A stretch of 30,935 bases of DNA from JAFGIN01 sp050301235 (GTDB lineage: Bacteria > Fibrobacterota > Chitinivibrionia > Chitinivibrionales > Chitinispirillaceae). A model generated the notes under the pieces. The model did not search any database, was not told where the DNA came from, and worked only from the letters and a program-made list of their open reading frames with translations. Shown in pieces: positions 6,923-15,043 of the stretch. The stretch covers positions 1 to 30,935 of the forward strand of contig JBNKZD010000259.1 in assembly GCA_050301235.1 (NCBI GenBank), read 5' to 3'. Made by a program: the position numbers and the translations under genes. How positions within the stretch are numbered: position 1 is the first letter of the stretch; each line of letters opens with the position of its first letter.

Positions 6923-8663
6923 ACCATTTTTTCAATCCCGAACTTCGTCTGGTAGTTCGGGCGATTCCTGCTTTTAACACTGCCTCGCTTCCGAGAATAG
7001 AAACTGATGTTCGGGAGCGGGTCACGGCTGTGTAGATCAATTCACGTGAAAGTAGTGGCGTGTCAATTGGTGGAAGAATAAAAAGGGTTTGTGCAAACTC
7101 TGACCCCTGCGATTTATGCACGGTAATTGCAAATGATGGTTCCCAGGATGATAACGACCTCAAAGGAATCGATCGCACAGAATCGGTTCTGTCTTTGAAA
7201 AATGCATAAAAATGCGTTGCCTGCCTGAAGATAACTCCGGTATCACCATTGAACAGGTCATTCCTGTAATCATTTCTGGTAACCATTATCGGCATACCAT
7301 CGAATAATTGTTCAGACCAATAACCGGCTGACCGGCAGGTTTCTTTCACAATGTTATTAATCGATTTTGCACCCCACATGCCATGACGAAGTGTTGTCAG
7401 AATGCGAAACTCATTTATAAGTTCAAGTGCCTTTTCAGGTTCCTTTACCCCAGTCAGTTGATCGAGCCATTGCTTTGTCTGTGTAATCAGTACTCTGTGA
7501 AGTGATTTTATATCCGCTATTACAGTAAACCGACACTGATCATTACTACTCAATAGAGAGAGAGCCGATTCAGCTAATCCCGAATTGATTGATTCTGCAA
7601 GTTGACCAATCCCGGAGTCCTTCTTAAAACGGAAACTTTTTGTAAGCATTACAAGAGAAATTGGGGATCTGCCCTTAATGTCGGGTATTTTAGATGAATC
7701 CGGCGGTATGGTCTGGTCTGCTATTTTGCAGATGTCAGCCAGTACAGATCCAGCTTCAACTGATGCAAGCTGGTCCTTATCGCCTAATAAAATCAGGCGG
7801 CACCCCGGAGGTATCGCTTCAAGCAGCTTTGCCATAAGGGAGATATCCACCATTGATGCTTCATCGATAATGACAAGATCAAACGGAAGAGGGGCGTGCC
7901 TGTTATGCCGGAAATAAATCGAACCAGGCATTGTACCAAGTAAACGATGTATGGTCTGTGTTTCGATTGGGAAATGATCTTTGTCTGCATTGGTAAGAGT
8001 AAGTGAGCAAAGTGCATGTTGCAACGATTCGCCCAAACGCATTGCAGCTTTACCGGTCGGAGCAGCCAGTGCAATCCGGAAGGGGCGGTGAGTGTAAAGA
8101 CGTTTCAGAACTGCAACAATTCTGGCAACGGTGGTTGTTTTCCCTGTCCCGGGGCCACCGGTAATAATCGTAAAACTGTTATGTACCGCAGTCATGATGG
8201 CATTGTATTGAAGCTGATCGAGCTGTGATTCTCCATTGATCGATTGAATACATCGCTGAATTTCCGATTCCGTGAACCGTTCATGCTCATATGCCGTGAT
8301 TTTTTTAATCATCTCTGCGGCCTGACGCTCATAGTCCCAGTAACGATACAGGCAGACGCTCTCATTTTCCAGTATCAGCGGCTTAAATTCTCCCGAACAG
8401 CCTGTTACTTCAGCCCGCAACAGATCATCAAGCCATTGTTTAAGTTCAGGGAACTGGGCAACAGTGTCAGGCCTATCAGCCGGAATATACACTCCCTCAG
8501 CAAATTCAGCTAAATTACACCAGATATGCCCTTCACGCAGAAGATTCGATGCAAGGGCAGCAGCACAATAGACCGACTGGTTTGGCGAGCTTGTCTGAGA
8601 GTTTATAAACTCGCCGAAATAGTGATCGAAGGGTTCGAAGGTGACTATGCCTGCTTGTTTCAT
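6882..8663 (-). CDS. recD: RecD, exodeoxyribonuclease V alpha subunit
   Basis: A 593-residue superfamily 1 helicase, close to E. coli RecD in length (608). RecD is the 5'-3' motor of the RecBCD nuclease-helicase that processes double-strand breaks. Visible motifs: Walker A GGPGTGKTTT (169-178), motif Ia AAPTGKAAMRLGESL (200-214), Walker B IIDEASMVD (265-273), motif III LLGDKDQLASVEAGSVL, motif IV region MLTKSFRF, motif V AITVHKSQGSEF, and motif VI YTAVTRSR near the C terminus. The N-terminal ~150 residues are the RecB-binding type rather than the longer RecD2 extension. recB and recC are not adjacent: upstream is a 297-base spacer with a long palindrome and then an unrelated gene. No strong ribosome site was seen before the ATG. 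Confidence 0.93.
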   Translation of the reverse strand: MKQAGIVTFEPFDHYFGEFINSQTSSPNQSVYCAAALASNLLREGHIWCNLAEFAEGVYIPADRPDTVAQFPELKQWLDDLLRAEVTGCSGEFKPLILENESVCLYRYWDYERQAAEMIKKITAYEHERFTESEIQRCIQSINGESQLDQLQYNAIMTAVHNSFTIITGGPGTGKTTTVARIVAVLKRLYTHRPFRIALAAPTGKAAMRLGESLQHALCSLTLTNADKDHFPIETQTIHRLLGTMPGSIYFRHNRHAPLPFDLVIIDEASMVDISLMAKLLEAIPPGCRLILLGDKDQLASVEAGSVLADICKIADQTIPPDSSKIPDIKGRSPISLVMLTKSFRFKKDSGIGQLAESINSGLAESALSLLSSNDQCRFTVIADIKSLHRVLITQTKQWLDQLTGVKEPEKALELINEFRILTTLRHGMWGAKSINNIVKETCRSAGYWSEQLFDGMPIMVTRNDYRNDLFNGDTGVIFRQATHFYAFFKDRTDSVRSIPLRSLSSWEPSFAITVHKSQGSEFAQTLFILPPIDTPLLSRELIYTAVTRSRTSVSILGSEAVLKAGIARTTRRSSGLKKWFTSEQVSRQLEPS

Positions 8664-8960
8664 TTTAAACGAATGAATTCCTGGCTGTTTCTTTGAAATT
8701 ATATCGTATACTCAATATAATAGGAAATTACTAAATCGCTGGCGGTGGGAATACTATAAAATGAATTATAAAGAAGGATGACGGATTGGAAGATGTCAAG
8801 GGGGGAAGTCTCCCCCTCGCTCCAGCCCGGTCGAATTTATAGTGTAGAGACATGCAGGCACATGTCTCTACACTATAAATTTAACCGGTCTTCCGCTTCC
8901 TCCTCTATGTTGAAGTTTCGGCGGTTGTGGTTTGGGGGGGGGGTTGTTTTGTCTGGTTTA
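8664..8960. other. Spacer between recD and the four-helix-bundle gene
   Basis: No gene was seen. Besides the palindromes it carries a run of ten G (8934-8943), near the end of the following gene. The region probably holds the recD promoter, which could not be identified. Confidence 0.4.
8827..8888. repeat. Long palindromic repeat (28-bp arms, 6-base loop)
   Basis: The left arm, 8827-8854, starts CCGGTCGAATTT and ends TGTAGAGACATG. The right arm, 8861-8888, starts CATGTCTCTACA. The inner 21 bp pair perfectly, and the outer part has one mismatch and one wobble. The loop is CAGGCA. Palindromes with TGTAGAGAC arms and a CATG core occur as dispersed repeats in other bacteria. Just before it, GGGGGA/TCCCCC around AGTC (about 8805-8822) forms a second hairpin. 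There is no T-run after either, so they are not ordinary terminators. They may be a REP/MITE-type element. Confidence 0.7.
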
Positions 8961-9518
8961 CTATAGCTTACCTCTAATCTGCAAACGTGCCTTGCTCATC
9001 CGTTCCCGAAGACCACCTTGTTCTAAAAAGTCTTTTTCTAATCTCCGTATCTGCTGGTCTAGGAGATAGTTGGTCTGGTTAATTAAACAAATCGCAATAT
9101 TTGCTATTACTTCAGCTGAGCGGGTCTCAATAAATTCACGATAAGCTTCAAATGTTGTATGAGGTTTATTCCCAATTTTTCGTACATACAGTGCTTCCTT
9201 TGAGTTTTTATCCCAAATCACAAGGTCACGTACACGTAAATAATCGCGATAGTCCTCAAGAAGTTCATCCAGACTGGCTCGTGCAACATTGGTAAGTTTT
9301 ACTTCCATCTCCTTGGAGGTACCAGATGCTCTGCTGCCTTCAGCAATGTTCTGTTTACCACTGCGCGCAGCCTGCACCATCTGATCGATGGTGCGATCTC
9401 CTCTTCTCAGAAACCGCTCACAAAACCTGAAGGTTATATCGTATACCACTTCAGCTTTCTGATAAGAAAGCAATTCTCTGTAGTTGCCATGTGGTGGTAT
9501 AAAGCCTGCTTTATTCAT
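8961..9518 (-). CDS. Four-helix-bundle protein with 'suffix' domain (23S intervening-sequence protein relative)
   Basis: The product is 185 residues. The N terminus FIPPHGNYRELLSYQKAEVV (6-25) and then RTIDQMVQAARSGKQNIAEG (42-61) with SKEMEVKLTNVARASLDELL are the hallmarks of the four-helix-bundle 'suffix' family, related to proteins encoded in 23S rRNA intervening sequences and to the Avd accessory proteins of diversity-generating retroelements. The C-terminal ~60 residues are the long suffix helix pair (IAICLINQTNYLLDQQIRRL). No reverse transcriptase or variable-repeat pair is in view, so there is no support for a retroelement here. The function of the family is unknown and nucleic-acid binding is likely. 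The coding sequence stands alone, between a repeat-rich spacer and a divergent gene. Confidence 0.85.
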   Translation of the reverse strand: MNKAGFIPPHGNYRELLSYQKAEVVYDITFRFCERFLRRGDRTIDQMVQAARSGKQNIAEGSRASGTSKEMEVKLTNVARASLDELLEDYRDYLRVRDLVIWDKNSKEALYVRKIGNKPHTTFEAYREFIETRSAEVIANIAICLINQTNYLLDQQIRRLEKDFLEQGGLRERMSKARLQIRGKL

Positions 9519-9749
9519 ACGTCAAATATGTCCTATATGACTGATTGCTTTCGATTGTTATATTTGGAATATAACGAAACCTAAAATAATAATATAAGAC
9601 AAATTTGATATGGAAGCAAGGGGGAAAGAGTGCTAGAACCTGGAATTGGCTAAACACTTGCAACTCGCGTTCACTTTCTCGTAGACGACACCGAATACCT
9701 TCAGATACGGACGCTAATACTGCTAACTGCTGCAAAAAAATCTTTCATC

Positions 9750-10661
9750 ATGGCTAATATAAAAAATATTCCAATCTCGCTCCCAAAATGTATACTTACA
9801 TATACCATGAAAAACGCACTCCAACATATCTGGAAAGAGACTGCCGATCCTGGCATCAAGGTACTGGTTGTTCCGGTGCTCTCAGATAATTGTTCTTATC
9901 ATGTCAAGAGTAGAAGCGGGATAGTACTTGTCGATCCGGGATCATCGCGGCCACTTTTTGATGCTGTTGAACAGTCTGAACTCAAAATAGATGCAGTGCT
10001 GATAACCCACGAACATCACGACCACATCGGTGGTCTGAAAGAGATTGTAAAAAGGTGGGGAGCAGAAGTGTATGCTGCCAGCGGATCGCATCTGCCTGTA
10101 GCTTTCAATGAGATTAATGATGGCGAAATTGTACATTCAGGTGCAGTCTCATTTAAAGCGATTTTCACTCCCGGGCATTATGTAGAAATGTCTCCTGCTG
10201 GAAGTGTTAACAGAAATGTGGTCTGGTATTGTGATAAAGGCGGCATGTTATTTACCGGAGATACGTTGTTTTCATGCGGGTATGGTTATACTACCGATAA
10301 GCACGTGTCCAGAATGATATCATCTTTGAAACTATTACGTCAATTTCCTGATGATACACTGGTGTTCAGCGGTCATGAATATTCACTGTTGAATACATCG
10401 TTTGCTGCTGAAATTTTTCCACAATCGCAATTATTGCGAGAACGGCTTAACACCATACACAACCTTCTGGAACACCATACACCAACAGTACCTACTTCAA
10501 TGGAATTTGAAAAAAAGAACAACCCGTTTTTACGCTGGGATGATCCGGTAGTGCAGATGACAGTTGGCTGCACAGGGACTGAGGATGAGTTGGGTGCGTT
10601 TATGTTGCTGAGGGATGCGAAGAAGCATTTCAACTCAAATAATAAATACACTCTTCACTGA
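9750..10661 (+). CDS. Hydroxyacylglutathione hydrolase-like metallo-beta-lactamase-fold protein (glyoxalase II type)
   Basis: The product is 303 residues from the ATG at 9750. An in-frame ATG at 9807 gives 284 residues and is closer to family length; neither has a clear ribosome site. The dinuclear metal motif is THEHHDH (86-92), followed by the further ligands TPGH (His about 147), TGDTLFSCGYGY (Asp about 174) and SGHEYSLLNT (His about 212). The C terminus has FEKKNNPFLRW, the HAGH C-terminal domain typical of glyoxalase II, which hydrolyses S-lactoylglutathione to lactate and thiol. The substrate thiol in this organism may differ. Its last 32 bases overlap the 3' end of the convergent ABC ATPase gene. 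Confidence 0.85.
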   Translation: MANIKNIPISLPKCILTYTMKNALQHIWKETADPGIKVLVVPVLSDNCSYHVKSRSGIVLVDPGSSRPLFDAVEQSELKIDAVLITHEHHDHIGGLKEIVKRWGAEVYAASGSHLPVAFNEINDGEIVHSGAVSFKAIFTPGHYVEMSPAGSVNRNVVWYCDKGGMLFTGDTLFSCGYGYTTDKHVSRMISSLKLLRQFPDDTLVFSGHEYSLLNTSFAAEIFPQSQLLRERLNTIHNLLEHHTPTVPTSMEFEKKNNPFLRWDDPVVQMTVGCTGTEDELGAFMLLRDAKKHFNSNNKYTLH

Positions 10662-12114
10662 CAAAATGCTCAAAGATCTCTTCATTGTGTGAAATCATCA
10701 GTAGTGCAGTTCCTGCGGCGCACTTTTCTTCCAGGAGAGCAAGTACCTTGCGTACACTTTTAAAATCGAGGCCATTAAGGGGTTCATCGAGGATTATCAG
10801 GGATGGAGCTGGAACGAGAGTTCTTAATATGTTAAGACGCTGTTTTTGTCCGCCGCTGAGATAGGCTACCTTTTTATTGAGAAAGTCATCAGAGATGGTG
10901 CCATCAAAGAGTTCGGACAGTTTTGTTTTAAGCAGAGAATCATTGAGTTTTTTTCCCGGCAGCCCATCGAAGGTTTCTTTTACTGTTGCCTGGAGATTGA
11001 GCGATTCGTCAGCGTGCTGAAACACCATTCCTGCTCTGGTGCCCCAGATTTTTCCAGACCAGACAGATGCAGGTGTTTTTTCACTAACTTGTATTCCCGA
11101 GAGATTCATTGAAAATTTATCGGCTTGATAAATTCCCATGATTATCTTTGCAAGTGTGGTTTTTCCAATACCGCTGGGAGCTTTGACATACGCAAGATCA
11201 CCCCGTTTAATTACCAGTGGAGCCGGGGTTAACCATTGTTTATCTTCGTAAATGGTGTGCTTTTTCCCAAAAATAGAAAATTGGGAATCGAAGGTGAGCA
11301 CGGTATCTTTGGTAAATCGACCCTTGTTCTGACTGTAAGGTGTTTCGAGCCATTTAAGATAGTCTTCAGGAGTAAAATCGTTAACCGCAACAGTTCCGCT
11401 TTTTACTCTTGTTAATTCCTTGAAATGTACATAATCCATAAGTCGATGGTGTGCCCTGTACATCTCGCTGATAATGGAATAGTCGTGAGTAATGATCTGT
11501 ATGGTAAATGGTCGTGCGGCAAATTTTGCAAAAAGGAGGTTGAGAAAGAGATTACGGTATTTGTTATCAAGGCTTCCGGTTGGTTCATCAAAGACAAAGA
11601 ACGACGGCTCATTGACGGGTGCGGTATCGATCAGCGCATTGATCCTTTTAAATGCCATTGCAAGCAGTATACGCTGTTTTTCACCACCGCTGGGGCGGTA
11701 TGGTTTTGGATACAGGTCGATCAGCCTTCGTAAAGCTTCATCACCGGAGGTCTGATAGAGGTAGTGAAGAATATCTTTATCTTCGATGTCGCTGAGACTT
11801 CCCTCGTTGAGTTGTTGCCTGATAGTTAAAAGTGGGTTTAGATGTGATGATGGTTCCTGAAAAACAAAAAAACTGTTTGTACGAATTGTTTTTGTCCACT
11901 CATCATTACAGTGCTGAGCATACGTTTTGTTGTTGACTGTGATATCGAGGCCTTCAGGGTCCAGAAGGCCATACAGTGCTTTGGAAAGTACCGATTTTCC
12001 GATTCCCGATTCACCAAAAAGAAAGGTTATCTCATTCTGATGGACCGGATACTGGGATACAGAGACAAGTTTACGACCACCTGAAGAAACTGATATATTG
12101 TAGCGACGTTCCAT
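10630..12114 (-). CDS. Fused double ABC ATPase of a peptide-type transporter (DppD-DppF-like fusion)
   Basis: A 494-residue protein with two complete nucleotide-binding domains in tandem. Domain 1: Walker A GESGIGKSVLSK (about 34-45), signature PSGGEKQRILLAMAF, Walker B FFVFDEPTGSLD, switch His IITHD. Domain 2: Walker A APSGIGKTTLAK (about 309-320), signature LSGGQKQRLNILRTL, Walker B LIILDEPLNGLD, switch His MISHN. All catalytic residues are present, so both sites should hydrolyse ATP. In peptide/nickel transporters these are normally two proteins. The start codon overlaps the stop of the upstream permease (TAATG), which implies translational coupling. It is the last gene of the operon and would energise the two permeases upstream. 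Confidence 0.92.
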   Translation of the reverse strand: MERRYNISVSSGGRKLVSVSQYPVHQNEITFLFGESGIGKSVLSKALYGLLDPEGLDITVNNKTYAQHCNDEWTKTIRTNSFFVFQEPSSHLNPLLTIRQQLNEGSLSDIEDKDILHYLYQTSGDEALRRLIDLYPKPYRPSGGEKQRILLAMAFKRINALIDTAPVNEPSFFVFDEPTGSLDNKYRNLFLNLLFAKFAARPFTIQIITHDYSIISEMYRAHHRLMDYVHFKELTRVKSGTVAVNDFTPEDYLKWLETPYSQNKGRFTKDTVLTFDSQFSIFGKKHTIYEDKQWLTPAPLVIKRGDLAYVKAPSGIGKTTLAKIIMGIYQADKFSMNLSGIQVSEKTPASVWSGKIWGTRAGMVFQHADESLNLQATVKETFDGLPGKKLNDSLLKTKLSELFDGTISDDFLNKKVAYLSGGQKQRLNILRTLVPAPSLIILDEPLNGLDFKSVRKVLALLEEKCAAGTALLMISHNEEIFEHFVSEECIYYLS

Positions 12115-12986
12115 TACAGTTTGTGCCTTTCTGCGAATCCATTAGAGATTGCGTAAACACAATAGAGAGAAAAAACTATAAGAAACGCAACGGTTAAACC
12201 CTGGAGATGTAATGTAAAGAGATTCGGAAGATAGCCGGGATTTGTCAGAACTGATCCTATGGCAAGAATGTCCTGTTTACTATCGATTTTAGCAAGAAGG
12301 CTTCCCAGTGTTGAAGGAAGCATCACAGCATTAACATCTGATGACAAACCTACGGAGATGATAAAATCGACACTGCATTGAAGAAACACGGCGCTGCCAA
12401 ATATCGAGATGAGTTTATTAAATATATGGAGGCGACTGTTTTTCCAGAGTATGTGAAAATTGATAATGCGGCTTTCTGATATTCCACAAACCTGCATTGC
12501 ATTATAAAAGTCCAGTTTTTTAAAATGAGCAATACGCTCACGCATAAGGTCCACTAACTCAATCACAATAAAAAGGCTCATGGCAACTCCCATTGCAGGG
12601 AAAATACTCAAACCGGATTTTAAAATACCGTGTGTAGCGGCATTGGCGATAATAACATATGCGATAAGTATCCCAACAATCTGCGGGACAGAGCGGATAA
12701 TGTTGAGTATAAACATGAGAAACAGAAATGGAGCCCTGTTTTGAAATTTTTCGGTAATGTTAAGAGCTGTCGTGATACACCAGCCAAGAAACAGGGTCAG
12801 AACTACGACAATGAGTGCAATCGAAAATGTGTTAATAAAACCGGTGATAACTTTACTGAATGCCGGCTTGTTTAAAAACAGCATATCCCAGATACCAAGA
12901 AAGGTGATCCCTGTTACCCAGATCAGCGTCCAGAGGTGATCTTTTGAGTGATATATCCGTAAAAAAAAGTTATCACTTGTTTTCAT
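12114..12986 (-). CDS. ABC transporter permease, DppC-type, divergent
   Basis: A 290-residue protein with six likely membrane helices: an N-terminal helix (about 18-36), others near 48-70, 85-115, 124-145, 190-212 and 256-280. The cytoplasmic coupling segment, the EAA loop, can be recognised as NAMQVCGISESRIINFHILW (about 161-180) with the conserved Gly. It overlaps the upstream permease by 14 bases and the downstream ATPase by one. Sequence is far from standard DppC/OppC, so the substrate should not be assumed to be peptides. It should form the membrane channel with the other permease. Confidence 0.8.
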   Translation of the reverse strand: MKTSDNFFLRIYHSKDHLWTLIWVTGITFLGIWDMLFLNKPAFSKVITGFINTFSIALIVVVLTLFLGWCITTALNITEKFQNRAPFLFLMFILNIIRSVPQIVGILIAYVIIANAATHGILKSGLSIFPAMGVAMSLFIVIELVDLMRERIAHFKKLDFYNAMQVCGISESRIINFHILWKNSRLHIFNKLISIFGSAVFLQCSVDFIISVGLSSDVNAVMLPSTLGSLLAKIDSKQDILAIGSVLTNPGYLPNLFTLHLQGLTVAFLIVFSLYCVYAISNGFAERHKL

Positions 12987-14049
12987 ATTTCAGATGTTCC
13001 CTGTGAAGCAGATAGTCGGTTATGATATCTGTTGCCTTTACTGCGTAAAAGATGCCAAGTATGATTACGATAACAATGTCGTAGTTTTTGTAAAGTATCT
13101 GGCGGAGCATTTCATAGGTGAGATGCCCATGAATATTAAGTGCCATCTCAATGATGATCAGACCTGTGATCAGAAATGATGCCTGCTCTTTGATTGTAGA
13201 AATGTACTGCATCTGTGCATTGCGATAGATATGGTCAAGAATATGTCCATCAAAATTCTTTATCGGGTGGAGAAGAGAACGGAGTGATATGCCTGATTTG
13301 ACATCAAGCTGGAAGACACTTGATAAATTCTTAACAAGTGCGTTCTCAACATACCCTTTATGAAATTCAGCCTGCAGGAAGGTATAAAACTTATTCGAAT
13401 AATTTATCAAAAGTCCATTTGAGACGACGCCGAGAAGTATCATAAAAAAGGTAGAATCGGTATTGAATTCTGTTCGGATTGAGTAAGCAATGACATATGC
13501 GGGAGAAAAAAGTATCCCGTATGCAATGATTTTAAGGAGTGAAAGAAGGAAATTCTTTACAGTAGTTGTAAAAGGGTTTTTTGTCTCGTTGAGAACCGGA
13601 TCGACTTTTGTACGATGACGGATAAAGCGAAACAGTGCGATAGTTTGCACACCATAATAGGTGAGAAACATGACAATCGCATAAACAAATACAAAATTCA
13701 GGTACATCCATGTGAGCGAAAGTAATTTTTGCGGCGAGAGAGACTGACTGACATGCGCACGCTTCAGTTTTGAACTGTATTGTGATTCCTTGAGCAGGAG
13801 CAGTTCAGAGAATAAGCTGTCGTTATATTGCGCTCGGTCAGGAAAATAGATGTTCATGACATCTTCAGCAAGCGACCTCTGAAATGCATCATTGAGATTT
13901 GTTATCGGTATGTCTAAAAACGCATTCAGCTCCTGGTTTCGCGTATGAACCTGGCTTTTCTGCATGGAATTAAACAGCATCAGTGCTCCAATGAGAAGCA
14001 CCGAAACAAAAATCACTCCGTAAAAATGCTCTAGAATTTTATTTTTCAT
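12973..14049 (-). CDS. ABC transporter permease, DppB-type, divergent
   Basis: A 358-residue protein. The N-terminal helix (about 10-26) is followed by an extracytoplasmic loop of about 90 residues, then five helices. The EAA-like coupling segment is KGYVENALVKNLSSVFQLDV (about 223-242). The C-terminal part, SFLITGLIIIEMALNIHGHL with YDIVIVIILGIFYAVKATDI, follows the DppB pattern (a Gly/Glu helix, a short amphipathic stretch, then a final helix). The ribosome site AGGAGA precedes the ATG at a close spacing. It sits 12 bases after the SH3-like protein gene and overlaps the next permease. The large periplasmic loop could contact the exported partner proteins of the operon. Confidence 0.8.
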   Translation of the reverse strand: MKNKILEHFYGVIFVSVLLIGALMLFNSMQKSQVHTRNQELNAFLDIPITNLNDAFQRSLAEDVMNIYFPDRAQYNDSLFSELLLLKESQYSSKLKRAHVSQSLSPQKLLSLTWMYLNFVFVYAIVMFLTYYGVQTIALFRFIRHRTKVDPVLNETKNPFTTTVKNFLLSLLKIIAYGILFSPAYVIAYSIRTEFNTDSTFFMILLGVVSNGLLINYSNKFYTFLQAEFHKGYVENALVKNLSSVFQLDVKSGISLRSLLHPIKNFDGHILDHIYRNAQMQYISTIKEQASFLITGLIIIEMALNIHGHLTYEMLRQILYKNYDIVIVIILGIFYAVKATDIITDYLLHREHLKYENK

Positions 14050-14061
14050 AATCTCCTGGAA

Positions 14062-14961
14062 TTACGGCGTTCGGGGCCTGATAATAATTTCCCCTTTATT
14101 GTAAGATGTCTGAAATGGCTTTCCAAGAAGAATGTGTTCGATATCCGAGATGATGTAATGGGTGCTTTTTTCGAGATATTTATCTATAAGTGATGGACCT
14201 TTGAGAATACAGCGGATACTGTTTCCATCGATCAGCATATTCCATGATGGTATCGATTTGCTTTGTGCTGTTTTCCTGTTGAAATAGGTGAAAAATGTAT
14301 CGTACTGGGCATTTGCATTATCAAGCCGGGATTTTATCCGTTCGGAGATTTCTGTCAATGTATACGATTGGGTCTGTACAGATGCTTTTTTTACCGCAAC
14401 ATCAAAGCTCTCAGCTCCACCCTGAAACCAGCCGAACTCGCCATGGGAAGAGATTGCTGAACAGTACCACATCCCGTTACTTTTGAAAACCCTTTTCAAT
14501 GCAGCACCTTTTTGAAGTGTGACTTTTCTTGTGCCGCCAGGTTCCTTGATGGACAGAGTTATAAATCGTTTACATGTCACGGTGTCATTGATAATCTGAC
14601 ATTTTTTGTAAACTTTTTCCCATGTCACTTTTTTTCTGGTACGCTGAAATTTTTCATCAGTGAGTATGAAGCATGTTTTACCATTGAATATAAAACGAGC
14701 AGCATTCGTAATCTGATCACCTAACTGTTCCCCAAGAGAAACTATTTGAAGTGGTGTATAAGCGATAAATGATCTCTTCTCAGATTCACTGATCGGCTGT
14801 TCGTACTCATTGAGAAATGAATATACCGAAGGATCTTCAATGATAAGGAAATCAGCGTCACTTTTATTACCGGCAGCCTGTACGGATGAATATTGGAGGA
14901 TTAGAGAAACAGCAATAGCTGAAACTGAAATTGTGCCGGTTTTGAGAATTTTGTTGAACAT
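14062..14961 (-). CDS. Exported protein with possible SH3-like segment, transporter-associated
   Basis: A 299-residue protein, not recognised as a known family. Residues 1-29 are a signal peptide with likely cleavage after VQA. Four Cys in the first half (FNGKTCFIL, KKCQI, TVTCKRF, WYCS) could form disulfides. KVTLQKGAALKRVFKSNGMW (about 145-164), followed by YCSAISSHGEFGWFQGG, resembles a bacterial SH3 domain, which often binds cell-wall peptides. The C-terminal half is a helix-rich then beta region (YIISDIEHILLGKPFQ). It lies between the binding protein and the permeases, so a periplasmic role in the transport system is likely. The ribosome site is weak. Confidence 0.6.
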   Translation of the reverse strand: MFNKILKTGTISVSAIAVSLILQYSSVQAAGNKSDADFLIIEDPSVYSFLNEYEQPISESEKRSFIAYTPLQIVSLGEQLGDQITNAARFIFNGKTCFILTDEKFQRTRKKVTWEKVYKKCQIINDTVTCKRFITLSIKEPGGTRKVTLQKGAALKRVFKSNGMWYCSAISSHGEFGWFQGGAESFDVAVKKASVQTQSYTLTEISERIKSRLDNANAQYDTFFTYFNRKTAQSKSIPSWNMLIDGNSIRCILKGPSLIDKYLEKSTHYIISDIEHILLGKPFQTSYNKGEIIIRPRTP

Positions 14962-14985
14962 ACGTTAGAAATAACTTTCCGGTAA

Positions 14986-15014
14986 GTCACAGTACATATT
15001 TGATGTACTGTGAC
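14986..15014 (-). repeat. Intercistronic hairpin after the binding-protein gene
   Basis: GTCACAGTACAT (14986-14997) and ATGTACTGTGAC (15003-15014) form a perfect 12-bp stem with a 5-base loop. The hairpin sits in the 82-base gap between the solute-binding protein gene and the next cistron, with no T-run on the transcribed strand. Hairpins in this place often stabilise the 3' end of the binding-protein message and lower expression of the downstream permease genes. Confidence 0.75.
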
Positions 15015-15043
15015 GTGGAATGTTCTGATTTGAGAAGATGGTT

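Noticed and set aside
6937..6961. Terminator between the cytochrome-b5-like gene and recD
   Set aside because: CCCGAACT/AGTTCGGG forms a stem, but there is no T-run on either strand and it lies inside the recD coding sequence.
8934..8943. Run of ten G as a functional signal
   Set aside because: A homopolymer of this kind is prone to sequencing length error, and no phase-variable gene spans it.
8961..9518. Diversity-generating retroelement (Avd-like protein)
   Set aside because: Although the fold is related, no reverse transcriptase or template/variable repeat pair was seen in the window.
9511..9735. Minus-strand frame upstream of the four-helix-bundle gene
   Set aside because: No ribosome site or domain; the region is the divergent promoter spacer.
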